Shown piece after piece: positions 11,910 to 22,370 of a DNA stretch of 64,000 nucleotides. Both the position numbers and the translations under genes were made by a program. This DNA is from Suillus spraguei (Eukaryota; Basidiomycota; Agaricomycetes; Boletales; Suillaceae). Position 1 is the stretch's first letter, and each line of letters starts with the position of its first letter. The stretch is from contig JABCPU010000303.1 in the NCBI GenBank assembly GCA_016800925.1, forward strand, positions 17,633 through 81,632, read 5' to 3'. Under the pieces are notes generated by a model. That model ran no database searches. It saw only the letters and a list, made by a program, of their open reading frames with translations, and was not told where the DNA came from.

Positions 11910-12560
11910 GCAGAAGCGGCAGCAAAGACAGATAGCCTTAGGTACCGCAGCAGCGGGCATTTAGACCTGCAGAAGCAGCTTTCAAGTACCGCAGAAACGG
12001 TTTTAGGACCTGCAGAAGCAGCTTTCAAGTGCCGCAGAAACAGCATGAGCACCTGCAGAAGCAGCTTTTGGTACCTCAGCAACGGTATTAGGACCTGCAG
12101 AAGCAGGCCTTAAGTACCGCAGAAACGGCATGAGGACCTGCAGAAGCAGCTTTCAAGTACCGCAGAAACGGCATGAGGACCTGCAGAAGCAGCTTGTAAG
12201 TACCGCAAAAGAAAAACGAGAAACGAGAGACCTGCAGAAGCGCTTTAAGTACCGCAGAAACGGCATGAGGACCTGCAGAAGCAGCTTTTAAGTACCGCAG
12301 AAACGGCATGAGCACCTGCAGAAGCAGCTTTAAGTACCGCAGAAACGGTATTAGAACCTGCAGAAGCAGCTTTTAAGTACCGCAGAAACGGCATGAGGAC
12401 CTGCAGAAGCAGCTTTAAGTACCGCAGAAACGGTATTAGAACCTGCAGAAGCAGCTTTAAGTACCGCAGAAACGTTATTGAAACCTGCAGAGGCAGCTTT
12501 AAGAACCGCAGAAACGGCATGAGGACCTGCAAAAGCAGCTTTTAAGTACCGCAAAAACCT
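11910..12560. repeat. Minisatellite, ~43-44 bp unit, about 15 copies
   Basis: The unit consensus contains cctgcagaagcagctttt, then aagtaccgcagaaacggcat, then gagga. The 'acctgca' starts fall near 11965, 12008, 12051, 12094, 12137, 12180, 12231, 12270, 12314, 12356, 12400, 12442, 12484 and 12527. Copies differ by a few bases; one at 12,195-12,230 carries an A-rich insertion. The array lies directly behind GMP synthase exon 1, in what would be intron 1. The open frames over it are repeat translation, not genes. Confidence 0.95.
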
Positions 12561-12728
12561 GATGATCAATATATGAGACGATGTGAGCTAGAACACAAAT
12601 CCCGAACCTGGGAACCAAAGTCAAGAATAAGGATGGTATCGAACTGATCGTGTATTTCGGCCATTTTGTATGATTGAGAAACGCGTTTCCATTGAGAGCA
12701 GGGACGGTTTCCTTTTGAGAGCAGGGAC

Positions 12729-12816
12729 GACTGCAGGTCGTGGGAGGCGACACGCAGCAGTGACGCAGTGACGACTGCAGGTCGTGGGAGGCGACACGCA
12801 GCAGTGACGCAGTGAC
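12729..12816. repeat. Two tandem ~44-bp copies within a GTGACG-rich stretch
   Basis: The segment actgcaggtcgtgggaggcg followed by acacgcagcagtgacgcagtgacg occurs twice head to tail, starting at 12,729 and 12,773. Flanking sequence to about 13,020 is rich in 'cagtgacg' motifs. No gene is supported here. Confidence 0.85.
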
Positions 12817-13070
12817 GATGCTGTAAAGAGAACCAGTGACGCCGGGTGTGGGAATGGAAAAGAAGCAGTGACGGAGGCTGTGAGAAGAAAAGAAGCAGTG
12901 ACGCAGGGACGGTGCTGTAAAGAGAACGTAACATCGGAAGGAAAATCCGAGTGATGGGAAAAAAAAGAAGCAGTGACGGTACCATAAGAGGCAGGAGCGG
13001 TGACGGTGACGATTACGGGGGCGTAGTCGCGAAAACATATAGATATAATATCGTATCGCTTGAGCCGAGA

Positions 13071-13195
13071 CACCGAGACACCGAGACAATACGTTTTTAG
13101 CCTAAGCAGCGAGTCAGCTAACTAAGCTCTAGCTCTAGCTGGTGGGGGGTGGTATTGAACCCTAGCTCTAACTGTGGTGGTCGAGCTGATTGCGT
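13071..13195. repeat. 125-bp direct repeat, left copy
   Basis: Begins with a gagacaccgagaca repeat, includes agcgagtcagctaactaagc and ctggtggggggtggtattga, and ends at gtggtcgag. It is nearly identical to 14,265-14,392 in the same orientation. It is too short to be called a known LTR, and no terminal TG...CA or primer site is evident. Confidence 0.85.
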
Positions 13196-13419
13196 GTATT
13201 GGGTGTTTTTCTTCTATCTTAGCTTAGCGTCTCCCTCTATCTATGGTCGTGGTCTGTCGTGTTCCTTGACTTGTCTATTGTATGGTATCTTGTTGTATCC
13301 GTGACTTGACTCGGTTACTCGGTCATCGTAGTCTGTGGTGTGGCGTTTCTTATCCTTTTCTTTTGCTGTCAGAGTCTTGACTGTCGTATCGCTTATCGTT
13401 GTCTTTGTCTGGGGTGATG

Positions 13420-14010
13420 CATAGGCTGGTGCAAAAACCTTGTTCAGACTTTGCTTGACTTTGCTTGATTTTGCTTGATCTGAGGCGTGGCTTTAGGCGA
13501 AAACCTCGTGAGGACTGGGCTTGACTTTGCTTGATTTTTGTTTGATCTGAAGCGTAGCTTTAGGCGAAAACCTGGTCAAGACTGGGCTTGACTTTGCTTG
13601 ATATTTGCTAGTGGATTGCTTTATTTTTGTTTGATCTGAAGCGTGGCTTTAGGCGAAAACCTCGTCAGGACTGGGCTTGACTTTGCTTGATTTTTGTTTG
13701 ATATGAAGCATAGCTTTAAGCGAAAACCTCGTCAGGACTGGGCTTGACTCTGCATGATTTTTGCTATTGGATTGCTTGACTTTGCTTTGTTTTGTTTCAT
13801 CTGAAGCATGGCTTTAGGCGAAAACCTCGTTCGGACTTGGCTTGATTTTGCGTGATGTTTGCTATCGAATGGCTTGATTTTGCTTGATCTCATGCGTAGC
13901 TTTAGGCGAAAACCTCGTCAGGACTGGGCTTGATTCAGCATGATTTTTGCTATCGAATGGCTGATGTGAGGCGTAGCTTTAGGCGAAAACCTCGTTCAGA
14001 CTTGGGTTCA
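13420..14010. repeat. Degenerate tandem repeat with 'tttaggcgaaaacctcgt' core, ~8 copies
   Basis: The core aggcgaaaacctcgtcagga followed by ctgggcttgactttgcttga recurs at about 13428, 13496, 13563, 13651, 13719, 13817, 13907 and 13981, with 65-100 bp spacing. The array is bracketed by the two 125-bp direct repeats. It is non-coding. Confidence 0.85.
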
Positions 14011-14264
14011 TTTTGCATGATTTTCCTTGATTTATCGCTGTTGTATTGCTTGTCTCGCTATCATAGTCTCTTGTCATGGTATCGCTTGACTTGCTGCGGT
14101 GACGTATCGCTTCTGCTTTTCTTGATTGTCTTCCTTATCGTAGCGCTAGTCTGGGGGGCGACGCGTGGGCCGAGGACAGGATCTAGCTTTGACTCGACTT
14201 CATTTTGCTGATTTTATCGCTTCTACTTTCCTTCATCGTCTCCCTTATTCTTAGCTTGTCTCTA

Positions 14265-14392
14265 TGCCGAGACAATGAGACACCGAGACAATACGTTTTC
14301 AGCCTAAGCAGCGAGTCAGCTAACTAAGCTCTAGCTCTAGCTGGTGGGGGGTGGTATTGAACCCTAGCTCTAACTGTGGTGGTCGAGGCTGA
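14265..14392. repeat. 125-bp direct repeat, right copy
   Basis: Same orientation as 13,071-13,195, with only a few differences (for example cagcc for tagcc and a one-base insertion near the end). Confidence 0.85.
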
Positions 14393-14404
14393 TTGCTTGA
14401 TTTT

Positions 14405-14760
14405 TGCTGTTTTATTGAAAAATCATTTTAGCGTACGCGTATGCTACTCGTGACTGTAGATGATGCTCCGTCTGGACTGGGTGTCCGGTTGCGTCTGGCA
14501 TGTCACGTCTTTCCTTGATTTTGCTCGATTTTTGCTATTTTTTGTGCTATTTTTTATCTTCTTAGACTAAAAATCATTTTAGCGTACGCGTATGCTACTC
14601 GTGACTGTAGATGATGCTCTGTCTAGCGCTGGTGGACTGGGTGGCTTCTTGCATCTGGCATGTCACGTCTTTCCTTGATTTTGCTTGATTTTTGCTATTT
14701 TTAATGCCATTTTTTATCTACTTAGACAAAAAATCATCTTAGCGTACGCGTATGCTAAAG
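14405..14760. repeat. Three ~155-bp tandem copies with palindromic TTAGCGTACGCG core
   Basis: The segment aaaatcattttagcgtacgc followed by gtatgct occurs near 14,422, 14,569 and 14,730. The first two are followed by actcgtgactgtagatgatg, then a tctggcatgtcacgtctttc block. The core includes the palindrome CGTACG. The array is non-coding. Confidence 0.85.
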
Positions 14761-15900
14761 TCGCCCCTATTCATCAGTCCCTGGGATCGTGTCGATGAAT
14801 ACTCTTTCCAAGGGTGGCTTGTTGTCTCTGATACATTGAATCATGTCTAGTTGGTCGTTGGCAGGCTCTGATTGCCTGTGCGCACACTCTGGTTGACTGT
14901 GCGCATCGGTGCGCATCGATGCGACCTCTCTGATTGGCTGGCGCATCGATGCGACTGCGCAGGCGCAGGCCGTATAGAGCTGCACCGCCCGGTACATTAA
15001 CATAGGCTGGAGAATATGTACCGCTAACTTTTAGTACCATGATATTTTTTGTTGTTCGGTTGCAATTCACTATCGCTTTGTATTGATCCGCATGCCATAA
15101 TCGCAAAATTGCTCAAATTTTATAACCAGGGGTGAGTAAAACAGACCAACGGTAGGACCCTGGTGACAAATTTGGTGCTACTGGTTACATTAGGTAGGCT
15201 CTAGATGGCATCAGTACAGCCATCAAGTTCCTGAGATGCTATGATTCAAAAAGGTACTCCTTGTTGCCTAAGCTTAAAGGATAACTTATCAAAATTTGTA
15301 TCCTTCAACTGCTACAGCGCTAGCCATCAGATTGTGCACACCGGGCATTTAAAACTGTACTAAATGCGGTAGCTATCTGAATCTGGTTGTTAACCGAGAA
15401 GGCGGCTTTACGTGACCGTTCTGGTGATGCCACGTAATGTGAGCGCCTCAGTGACTGGTGTAGTGAAGGTTTCGGCTATAGACGGCATGGTCTTGAAACG
15501 TTTCAAGATGGGCAGAGATAGAAGCATCAGAGAAAACAACGATGACGCGTCTGAGTAATATACGAACATGTCTGGAACGATCAGGATACTGTGTACGGTA
15601 AGTAAAAAAAGAAGACGATAGGGAAAATGCCACATTCAACACTTTGGAAGGTCAACCCTAACTTCGCGATCGATGAAGTCGGCTAAGCTTTTGAGGGTAA
15701 AAAATAGTCTGGGATCTTGAAATTACGCACGGAAGTGTGGTGAACCACTACCACCAGCTCACCATCACCCACGCTCTGCATTCTCAGTGCAAGTTTGCAA
15801 GTTCTTGTGACTGGAGCTTAAACTCCTCCGCAGTTATCCAAGGTGCTCACCAGTACAAAACTTCTCCAGTGTATCTTGCTTGAAAATTATTTTACAGACT
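14761..15900. other. Non-coding interval with GCGCATCGATGCG palindromes
   Basis: At 14,870-14,960 the motif 'gcgcatcgatgcg' and related 'gtgcgca' words recur. The rest up to 15,900 shows no convincing exon. The minus-strand frames at 15,408-15,642 have no recognisable domain. Confidence 0.4.
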
Positions 15901-18900
15901 ATGTCAGAGACAACCTGCCGCAGCTGCAATTCTACGTACAGCATCCCATCCGAACCACGTGCAGCCCGGAAGGTCAAGGACGATCATTCGAAGCAGTGTT
16001 CTTTCGCAGTTAAAAATTGCAAAGGTTTTCCAGTTGCGTTCGTGGACGGGAAGTTTTGCTGTCCCTTTAGATATAACGGATGTCTCTTCTCTGCAAAGAT
16101 TGATCCTGTTAGAAAGCACCAATGTAGCTTTGGACCTGTTACAGGTCATACACCACAGACGGTCTATGGAGATGCAGCTTCTTTAAGGCCAATCGAGTTG
16201 GGTCAATACATAGAGACCAATTATGGAGATACCCTGCGTGGTGCTAAAAAAGTGGCTGGCACACCATCAGTATGTGACAACCACCTTCACCGTTCCAGCT
16301 CTTGAATATAGCTTTTTTAGGGTGTGGAGTCTGTGGACGCGAGTTCGGCTAAAATTCCCTCCTGTCAGACTCAAGTAAACACTCCCGATGCTCAGCCTGC
16401 TGCTGTGAGTTTAACAAGTGGCGAGGATACGGTAAGTCTTATGCACTCTGATGCTCATATCTGTAATTGTGTATTTGATGTATCCTAGGGCGAAAAACGC
16501 ACTAGTGCTCAAGATGATGTACCACAAGAGATGCACTCTAAGGACTGTCTCACTGCACGAGGATCAGCACCAGCACTACCGGGGATGACGGCAGAAACGA
16601 CAGTAGCGACCGCAATGGCAGCGATTCCAGTGCTGACAGCATTCACGACAACACCAGGGACAAGCCTGCTGCGTCACGGCAACGTTGAGGCTGAATCCGA
16701 CCGTTCTTTGCAACATGACACTGGAATTGAAAACAGCCCATCCCGGCCACAATGCGCGGCTAAAAACGACAGTGATTGTAGCGCTATATATGGTTCAAAA
16801 CTTCCTGGTGGCTCAGAGAGATCAGAATCTAACCAGGGGCCGGCAGAAATCCAAATTCCGCAGGTTAATGTTGATGATCCTTGTGCCACGTTATCCAGGT
16901 TCAGGAGCTGGAAGGGATGTCCCTGATGACAAGCTTTCAACCTGACCTCAAGCTGTTTGTCTGCGAGCGATGTCGGTTTGCAGTCTGGGCAGATCATCTC
17001 ACAGGACACATCTTTAATAACCATAAATCACTTCTCCCACAATCGATAAAACGGCCCTTGGTTGACGCTGCAGTGACTCGAGCGCACGACAGACTTCAGG
17101 CTGCGCAGTCACATCAACTGAAGGTAGCCCTACCACAGCGCCTTCTACCCCCGCTACCTTGGCTACTTGAGCCTGTACAGGGTTACCGATGCTTCCATTG
17201 CCCTTATGTTGCTGCGTCCACTGGCACAATTTCAATCCATAGCAAGACGTTACATCCTGGTAAGGGGCACTGCGCTAGTAAGCACACCAGCGTATTTTGG
17301 TGCAGCGTCTCTTTTCAAGGGCACAGTACTTTGTTGTACATGCAATGCTACAGAGCGTCGGTCCAGATCATCTCTTTGCCAAGTTTTACTCAATGCTACC
17401 AGCCCGGTACCTCGACGGAGCTTTTATAGATGGAGATATGTCAAAAACATCAGATCCTGGTGACTTGTCACCATTTTTGACCACTACCGGATGGGCTCAG
17501 GCAACTGAAGGATATTCTATGCATGGAGTACGCGCTATGTCAAACTCCAAGGTCGAAATACTGGACATTCATCTCCTGGCTCGCATCAAGGGGTTGGGCA
17601 AGAAATATCTTTCCACCATTTCCTCGACTTCAGATATCGAACCTACTCTTTTAGATGCTCTCACCAGCTGGCGGACTCGATAGTAAGATTTTTACGTCAT
17701 CATACAGAACCCAGACTTGCTAACAGAATATTAAGCCGCCCATTCCAAATATTGCAGGAAAAAGATTCGATTGAGAACTATGGGCTCCATTGTGATCGGC
17801 TGGTGATGATGATCTTGCGCGCTGTATCCTCTCAATCATCATCTATAGAGGGGACTGTAGGTGGCCCGGATGTCGTAGATGCTCACCTCATGGATGACAA
17901 TACTGAGGAGAAGGTAGATGATGATGGCGAATGTGATGATGGCATGTACCCCCCTCAGGATTGGGAGGATATGGACTTTGTTGATGAGGTAGACGAGGAT
18001 GCCTCCGAGTCATGGCCGGAAAGCGATCTGACTGGGGAAGAAGACCACGAGGAATCTGCAGATTTGGATTTATCGGAAGATCAGGCTGTTTATCAGATAG
18101 AACTGAACAGCGTTCAGATCCGACATGCTAAGACGTTGAGGGGGTGTTGTACAGATCCGAGTTCGTCCGAAGCTTGGCTTATGGATGCCTATCATTCTGT
18201 TGTACTGTCCGTCTTCACCACCAACTCCAAGCATGCCTTATACGGTCCTCTACATTCACTGGTAGACTCCTTTATTATGTCTACCAGCATCGATATGCAG
18301 GGACGTTTTGTTCCGCCGCATCTCATCTCCAGTCACTTGGCCAAGTTAATCTATGCTGCCATGTTTTCCATCCTGACGGAAGTAATGAAGACTCCCGACC
18401 CATACCAGTAAGGTGCATATTATTAGACACGAGCAAGCGCTAAATATGTCATACACCTAGAGCGTTCATGAGTTCCATGAAGCAGTGGATGGAGCCCGGC
18501 ATGCGAACCCCGTTTTGCTGTGTCCGACGATATTCACGCCTCTGCTATGCGCTATGCAGAGCTCACATTGCTCTTCCTCGACTTCAGTTTGCCACAGTCG
18601 ACAGCCCTGACTTCACATTCGATGGGAAACCCCTCTCCGTCACCTCCATGACGAGAATGTATCACAGCGTCTACCGAAACATGACCTCCGTACTTGATGA
18701 ATACCTTCTATTTGGCGCCGGTGATGCAGTACTGCAGCATCTTAAGGATCCAGAGGACATTGTGGATCAGCCTCACGAGCATTTTATAGGTCGTGGAGTC
18801 CTAGCTTCTGAGATGCAGGCCGCCTGGAATCCGATAAAATTTATGATGGGAAACGATAAACTCTGCAAAAAGTATTTCAGTATTGACCCCAGTGGAAATC

Positions 18901-19898
18901 CTGTGCCGCGCAAGGGGGCATGGGAGGAATACCTGTGGAAGGTTGAAGAGTTTAAGGAGTGCTTCTACTTTCTATTCCATCAAATTCCAGGGATGCCAAA
19001 ACGAGGTTCAGAGGAAGTTCGAGCCAAGATCGTGGATACCAGCTTTCGAGGGCGAAATATCATGTATCTATTCCATCGCCTCGCATGCATTGGAGATTAT
19101 AACAAGTCCTCTCGGAACACCGGCAATGACAAGTTAACTTTGCATTTCTTGGCTCGACCTTTAGAAACTGTCCTGAGGCGATTTCAAGCATCCGTTGCTA
19201 GCATCAGCGCTTGGGCTATCGATTGGGTTCTTGCACCAGAGGACATTGACCCTCACCATCACTGCTACCTCCTATCCAGTATGGGGAAACGGTGGACGTC
19301 TGAACGACTTTCACGCATACTCCAGCGACTAACTGCCAAACACCTTCCTGGAGGGATCAGCCTCAATATGAGCTCGCTGCGACACATTCTCCCTGGCATC
19401 GCGGAGCATTATCGGATCTCTGATATCCTATCTCCGAGAACTGATGACGTCCTACATGCCCAGCTTGGCCATAGCCAAGAGACTGGTGACCGCATGTATG
19501 CCCGAGCACACCAAGATCACCCTCAACTGACCAACTTAATGGCCCATAGAACCATGTTATTTTGCGACCTTTGGCAGGAACTCCTGGGATTTGGAGGTGA
19601 AGTTCCTAATGAAGAAGCGGCCCTCTCCCTCCAGGAATCGTACACTCGACAACGGTCTTCCTCTAGGAAGTCTCTTTCATTACTGTGGAAGACGCCTTCT
19701 GTAGAAGCTATCTCTGACCCGCTACCTCTACATAGCTATCAAGATTTTCAAGATCGTCTTGTTAGGCACTACAGCCAGGGAGCACTCTGGCCTGTACAGG
19801 GCAGAGGGAGTGCGACCCCATCGAACACAACACCAGCATACGCCGGAATGATCTCCCAATACAGGGAGACCTGTGACGGACAGTTGGTACCATGCTAG
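15901..19898 (+). CDS. OrsD-type zinc-finger protein with tyrosine-recombinase-like C-terminus
   Basis: A multi-exon gene starting at MSETTCRSCNSTYSIPSEPR, with a second Cys-rich finger (FCCPFRYNGCLFSA, then a His-Gln-Cys). It then has a Ser/Thr-rich linker, and an OrsD-like pair of fingers: FVCERCRFAVWADHLTGHIF around 16,957-17,030 and YRCFHCPYVAASTGTISIHS around 17,183. An acidic linker follows (17,880-18,090). The C-terminal exon (18,467-19,898) ends in SLRHILPGIAEHY ... AQLGHSQETGDRMYARAH, which resembles the R-H ... GH..T...Y boxes of tyrosine recombinases; the H of the usual HxxR is Ser here. Similar proteins in Agaricomycetes are, to my knowledge, often subtelomeric and fused or linked to RecQ helicases, but no helicase is seen here. 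Introns are GT-AG (e.g. 16,270-16,320). The frame breaks near 16,885 and 17,290, so it may be a pseudogene or carry sequencing indels. Confidence 0.6.
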
Positions 19899-19944
19899 AA
19901 TGTTAGGAATAGTCTGTAAAAAAGAAAGCAATCTCAGTGGCAAC

Positions 19945-21215
19945 TCCTCCCAAGCGCTACAGCCAGGGAGTACTCTGCCCTGTACAGGGCAGAGGGAGCA
20001 TTATGGCGGCAGTCATCGAGGACATGCACAGCGCAAGCAGAGGGAGACGGCAGTCATCAAGGACATGCACAGTCTAAACAAGTAAGGCGGCAGTCATCAA
20101 GGACATGCACAGCGCAGGCAGAGGGAGACGGCAGTCATCATGGACATGCACAGTCTCAACAAGTAAGGGCGGCAGTCATCAAGGACATGCACAGCGCAGG
20201 CAGAGGGAGACGGCAGTCATCATGGACATGCACAGTCTCAACAAGTAAGGGCGGCAGTCATCTAGGACATGCACAGCGCAAGCAGAGGGAGACGGCAGTC
20301 ATCATGGACATGCACAGTCTAAACGAGTAAAGGCGGCAGTCATCAAGGACATGCACAGCGCAAGCAGAAGGAGACGGCAGTCATCATGGACATGCACAGT
20401 CTAAACAAGTAAGGGCGGCAGTCATCTAGGACATGCACAGCGCAAGCAGAGGGAGACGGCAGTCATCATGGACATGCACAGTCTAAACGAGTAAAGGCGG
20501 CAGTCATCAAGGACATGCACAGCGCAAGCAGAGGGAGACGGCAGTCATCATGGACATGCACAGTCTAAACGAGTAAAGGCGGCAGTCATCAAGGACATGC
20601 ACAGCGCAAGCAGAGGGAGACGGCAGTCATCAAGGACATGCACAGTCTAAACAAGTAAGGGCGGCAGTCATCAAGGACATGCACAGCGCAAGCAGAGGGA
20701 GACGGCAGTCATCATGGACATGCACAGTCTAAACGAGTAAAGGCGGCAGTCATCAAGGACATGCACAGCGCAAGCAGAGGGAGACGGCAGTCATCAAGGA
20801 CATGCACAGTCTAAACAAGTAAGGGCGGCAGTCATCTAGGACATGCACAGCGCAAGCAGAGGGAGACGGCAGTCATCATGGACATGCACAGTCTAAACAA
20901 GTAAGGGCGGCAGTCATCAAGGACATGCACAGCGCAAGCAGAGGGAGACGGCAGTCATCATGGACATGCACAGTCTAAACGAGTAAAGGCGGCAGTCATC
21001 AAGGACATGCACAGCGCAAGCAGAGGGAGACGGCAGTCATCAAGGACATGCACAGTCTAAACAAGTAAGGGCGGCAGTCATCTAGGACATGCACAGCGCA
21101 AGCAGAAGGAGACGGCAGTCATCATGGACATGCACAGTCTAAACAAGTAAGGGCGGCAGTCATCAAGGACATGCACAGCGCAAGCAGAGGGAGACGGCAG
21201 TCATCATGGACATGC
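19945..21215. repeat. Satellite, ~83-bp dimer of ~41-bp monomers, about 14-15 dimers
   Basis: Monomer A has ggcggcagtcatcaaggaca then tgcacagcgcaagcagaggga. Monomer B has gacggcagtcatcatggaca then tgcacagtctaaacgagtaa. They alternate from about 20,002 to 21,210. Variation is concentrated in a few positions (aagg, atgg or tagg after 'catc'; aacgagtaaa or aacaagtaagg). Such an alternating dimer implies amplification of a higher-order unit. The start overlaps a palindromic word, ccctgtacaggg, also found in the end of the preceding gene (19,791). Confidence 0.95.
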
Positions 21216-21620
21216 GCAACCCAGAAGTGCCTATGAAAGCAGTAAGCAGCGCCAAAAGGAAAGAAACGCACCAAATAGAAAACAAAAGGGCCAAAGTCCA
21301 AACAGACAAAGGCGACAGTCACCGAGGACATCCGCAACCAAGAAATACCTATGATGAAATCAGTAAATAGAAAACAAAAAGGGCCAAGGTACAAAGGCAA
21401 CGGTCACCGAGGACATCCACAACCAAAAAATACATAAGATGAAATCAGTAAGCAGCGTCAAAGAGGGAGACGCACTAAACAGAAAACAAAAGGGCCAAAG
21501 TCCAAACAGACAAAGGCAGCAGTCACCAGGGACATGCATGACCAAGGAATACTTAAGACGGTAAGCAGCCCAAAAAAAGAAAGAGGCGCACTAAATAGAA
21601 AATAAAAAAGGCCTAAGAGA
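21216..21620. repeat. Degenerate ~115-bp repeats, A-rich strand
   Basis: Three to four diverged copies carry aagcagcgccaaaaggaaag or similar, then 'aaacaaaagggccaaagtcc' and 'gacatccgcaaccaa'. Long minus-strand frames here (21,122-21,791) are translations of this repeat and are not genes. Confidence 0.75.
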
Positions 21621-21834
21621 GAGAAGGCAAGCGTTGTGAAGTAGAGAGATTGTGAGAGAAAGAAGAGAAAGAGCAAAAACGAACCACGACCAAATAAATG
21701 CAAGCGCAACAAGTGCAAATATAAATATACACAAATACAATGCGTTCGCCAATCGCCGCATATGGAAGCTAACGTCAGCTTGAATTACCAAATATAGAAT
21801 CTGACTTTGGCTCCATGGTCTTTAAGAATCATAT

Positions 21835-22345
21835 GTGCTACGCTCTGAAGATCAAATAATTACGCATACATACATGATGAGATTGCATGAGCTTAGTGGT
21901 TGTCCTCATTTCTGCCTACATGTCATAAGCTCACGAAGTCAGGGCATGTCGTTTGAACGACGGTACCCGCTAGAGACAAAGCACTTGATTGACTATTTAA
22001 TTGCTATGTGCTGTTAAACGTCTGGTGCTAGTACCGTCGTTCAAACAACATCCTCCTGACTTCGTCAGCTTATGCTATATAGGCAGAAATAAGGCCCACC
22101 ACTACGCTAATGCAATCTCATCACATACATATGCGGGTGCATAGATTCTCAGAGCGCATCGACGATTTGATTGCTACATACTGTCACTTTAACGGCACGT
22201 AGCAATTGAATAGTGAAGCAAATACTTTGTCTCTCGCAACTGCTGTCATTTAACCGACATCTCCTGGCTTCATCGCCTTATGCTACTTAGGCAGAAATGA
22301 GGCCCAAGGCTACACTAATTCAATTTCTTCACCTACGTAAGCATT
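21835..22345. repeat. Imperfect inverted repeat plus a third diverged copy
   Basis: A ~130-bp sequence containing gcagaaatgagg and ttcgtgagcttatg occurs at 21,875-21,965 in one orientation. It recurs at 22,030-22,165 in the other and again at 22,245-22,335, also inverted. The arms share gtaccgtcgttcaaac. The cluster lies immediately outside the 3' end of X1 and the palindrome arm, so it may be a terminal region of a mobile unit, or an unrelated foldback element. Confidence 0.7.
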
Positions 22346-22370
22346 TATGTAGCTATTTATCTGATTCTCA

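Larger units (their letters stand above)
9981..12664 (-). pseudogene. GUA1: GMP synthase (glutamine-hydrolysing), split and truncated pseudogene
   Basis: GMP synthase makes GMP from XMP and glutamine. Exon 1 (12,608-12,664) encodes MAEIHDQFDTILILDFGSQ, the family N-terminus, followed by a GT donor. Homology resumes only at 10,91x with [48 protein letters not shown] and then the ATP-pyrophosphatase domain: P-loop [20 protein letters not shown] and [20 protein letters not shown]. The section of the glutaminase domain that should carry the nucleophilic Cys is missing. In its place are a Ser/Thr-rich gene fragment and a minisatellite. Two premature stops are visible: TAA at 10,908-10,910 (expected Glu before YGLAE) and TGA at 10,709-10,711 (expected Gly before RTNTAPYAA). 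The C-terminal dimerisation domain is also absent. The gene is dead; a functional copy presumably exists elsewhere in the genome. Confidence 0.85.

Noticed and set aside
12088..12569. Long minus-strand frames (Leu/Ala-rich) over the minisatellite
   Set aside because: The frames arise because the 43-44 bp unit lacks stops in some frames. The proteins are pure repeat translation.
12499..13089. Minus-strand frames rich in Ser, His, Cys and Phe
   Set aside because: They overlap GTGACG-type repeats and GMP synthase exon 1 in other frames, with no domain and no conservation signal.
13071..14392. LTR retrotransposon
   Set aside because: The direct repeats are only 125 bp, the interior is tandem repeat, and there is no reverse transcriptase, integrase or primer-binding site.
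15408..15642. Possible small minus-strand genes
   Set aside because: No recognisable domain, weak composition and no splice structure.
19945..21215. Regular array resembling a CRISPR
   Set aside because: Repeats are contiguous dimers without unique spacers, and the genome is eukaryotic. It is a satellite.
21122..21791. Hydrophobic minus-strand frames resembling membrane proteins
   Set aside because: They lie in A-rich degenerate repeats; poly-Phe/Leu translation of such DNA mimics membrane segments.
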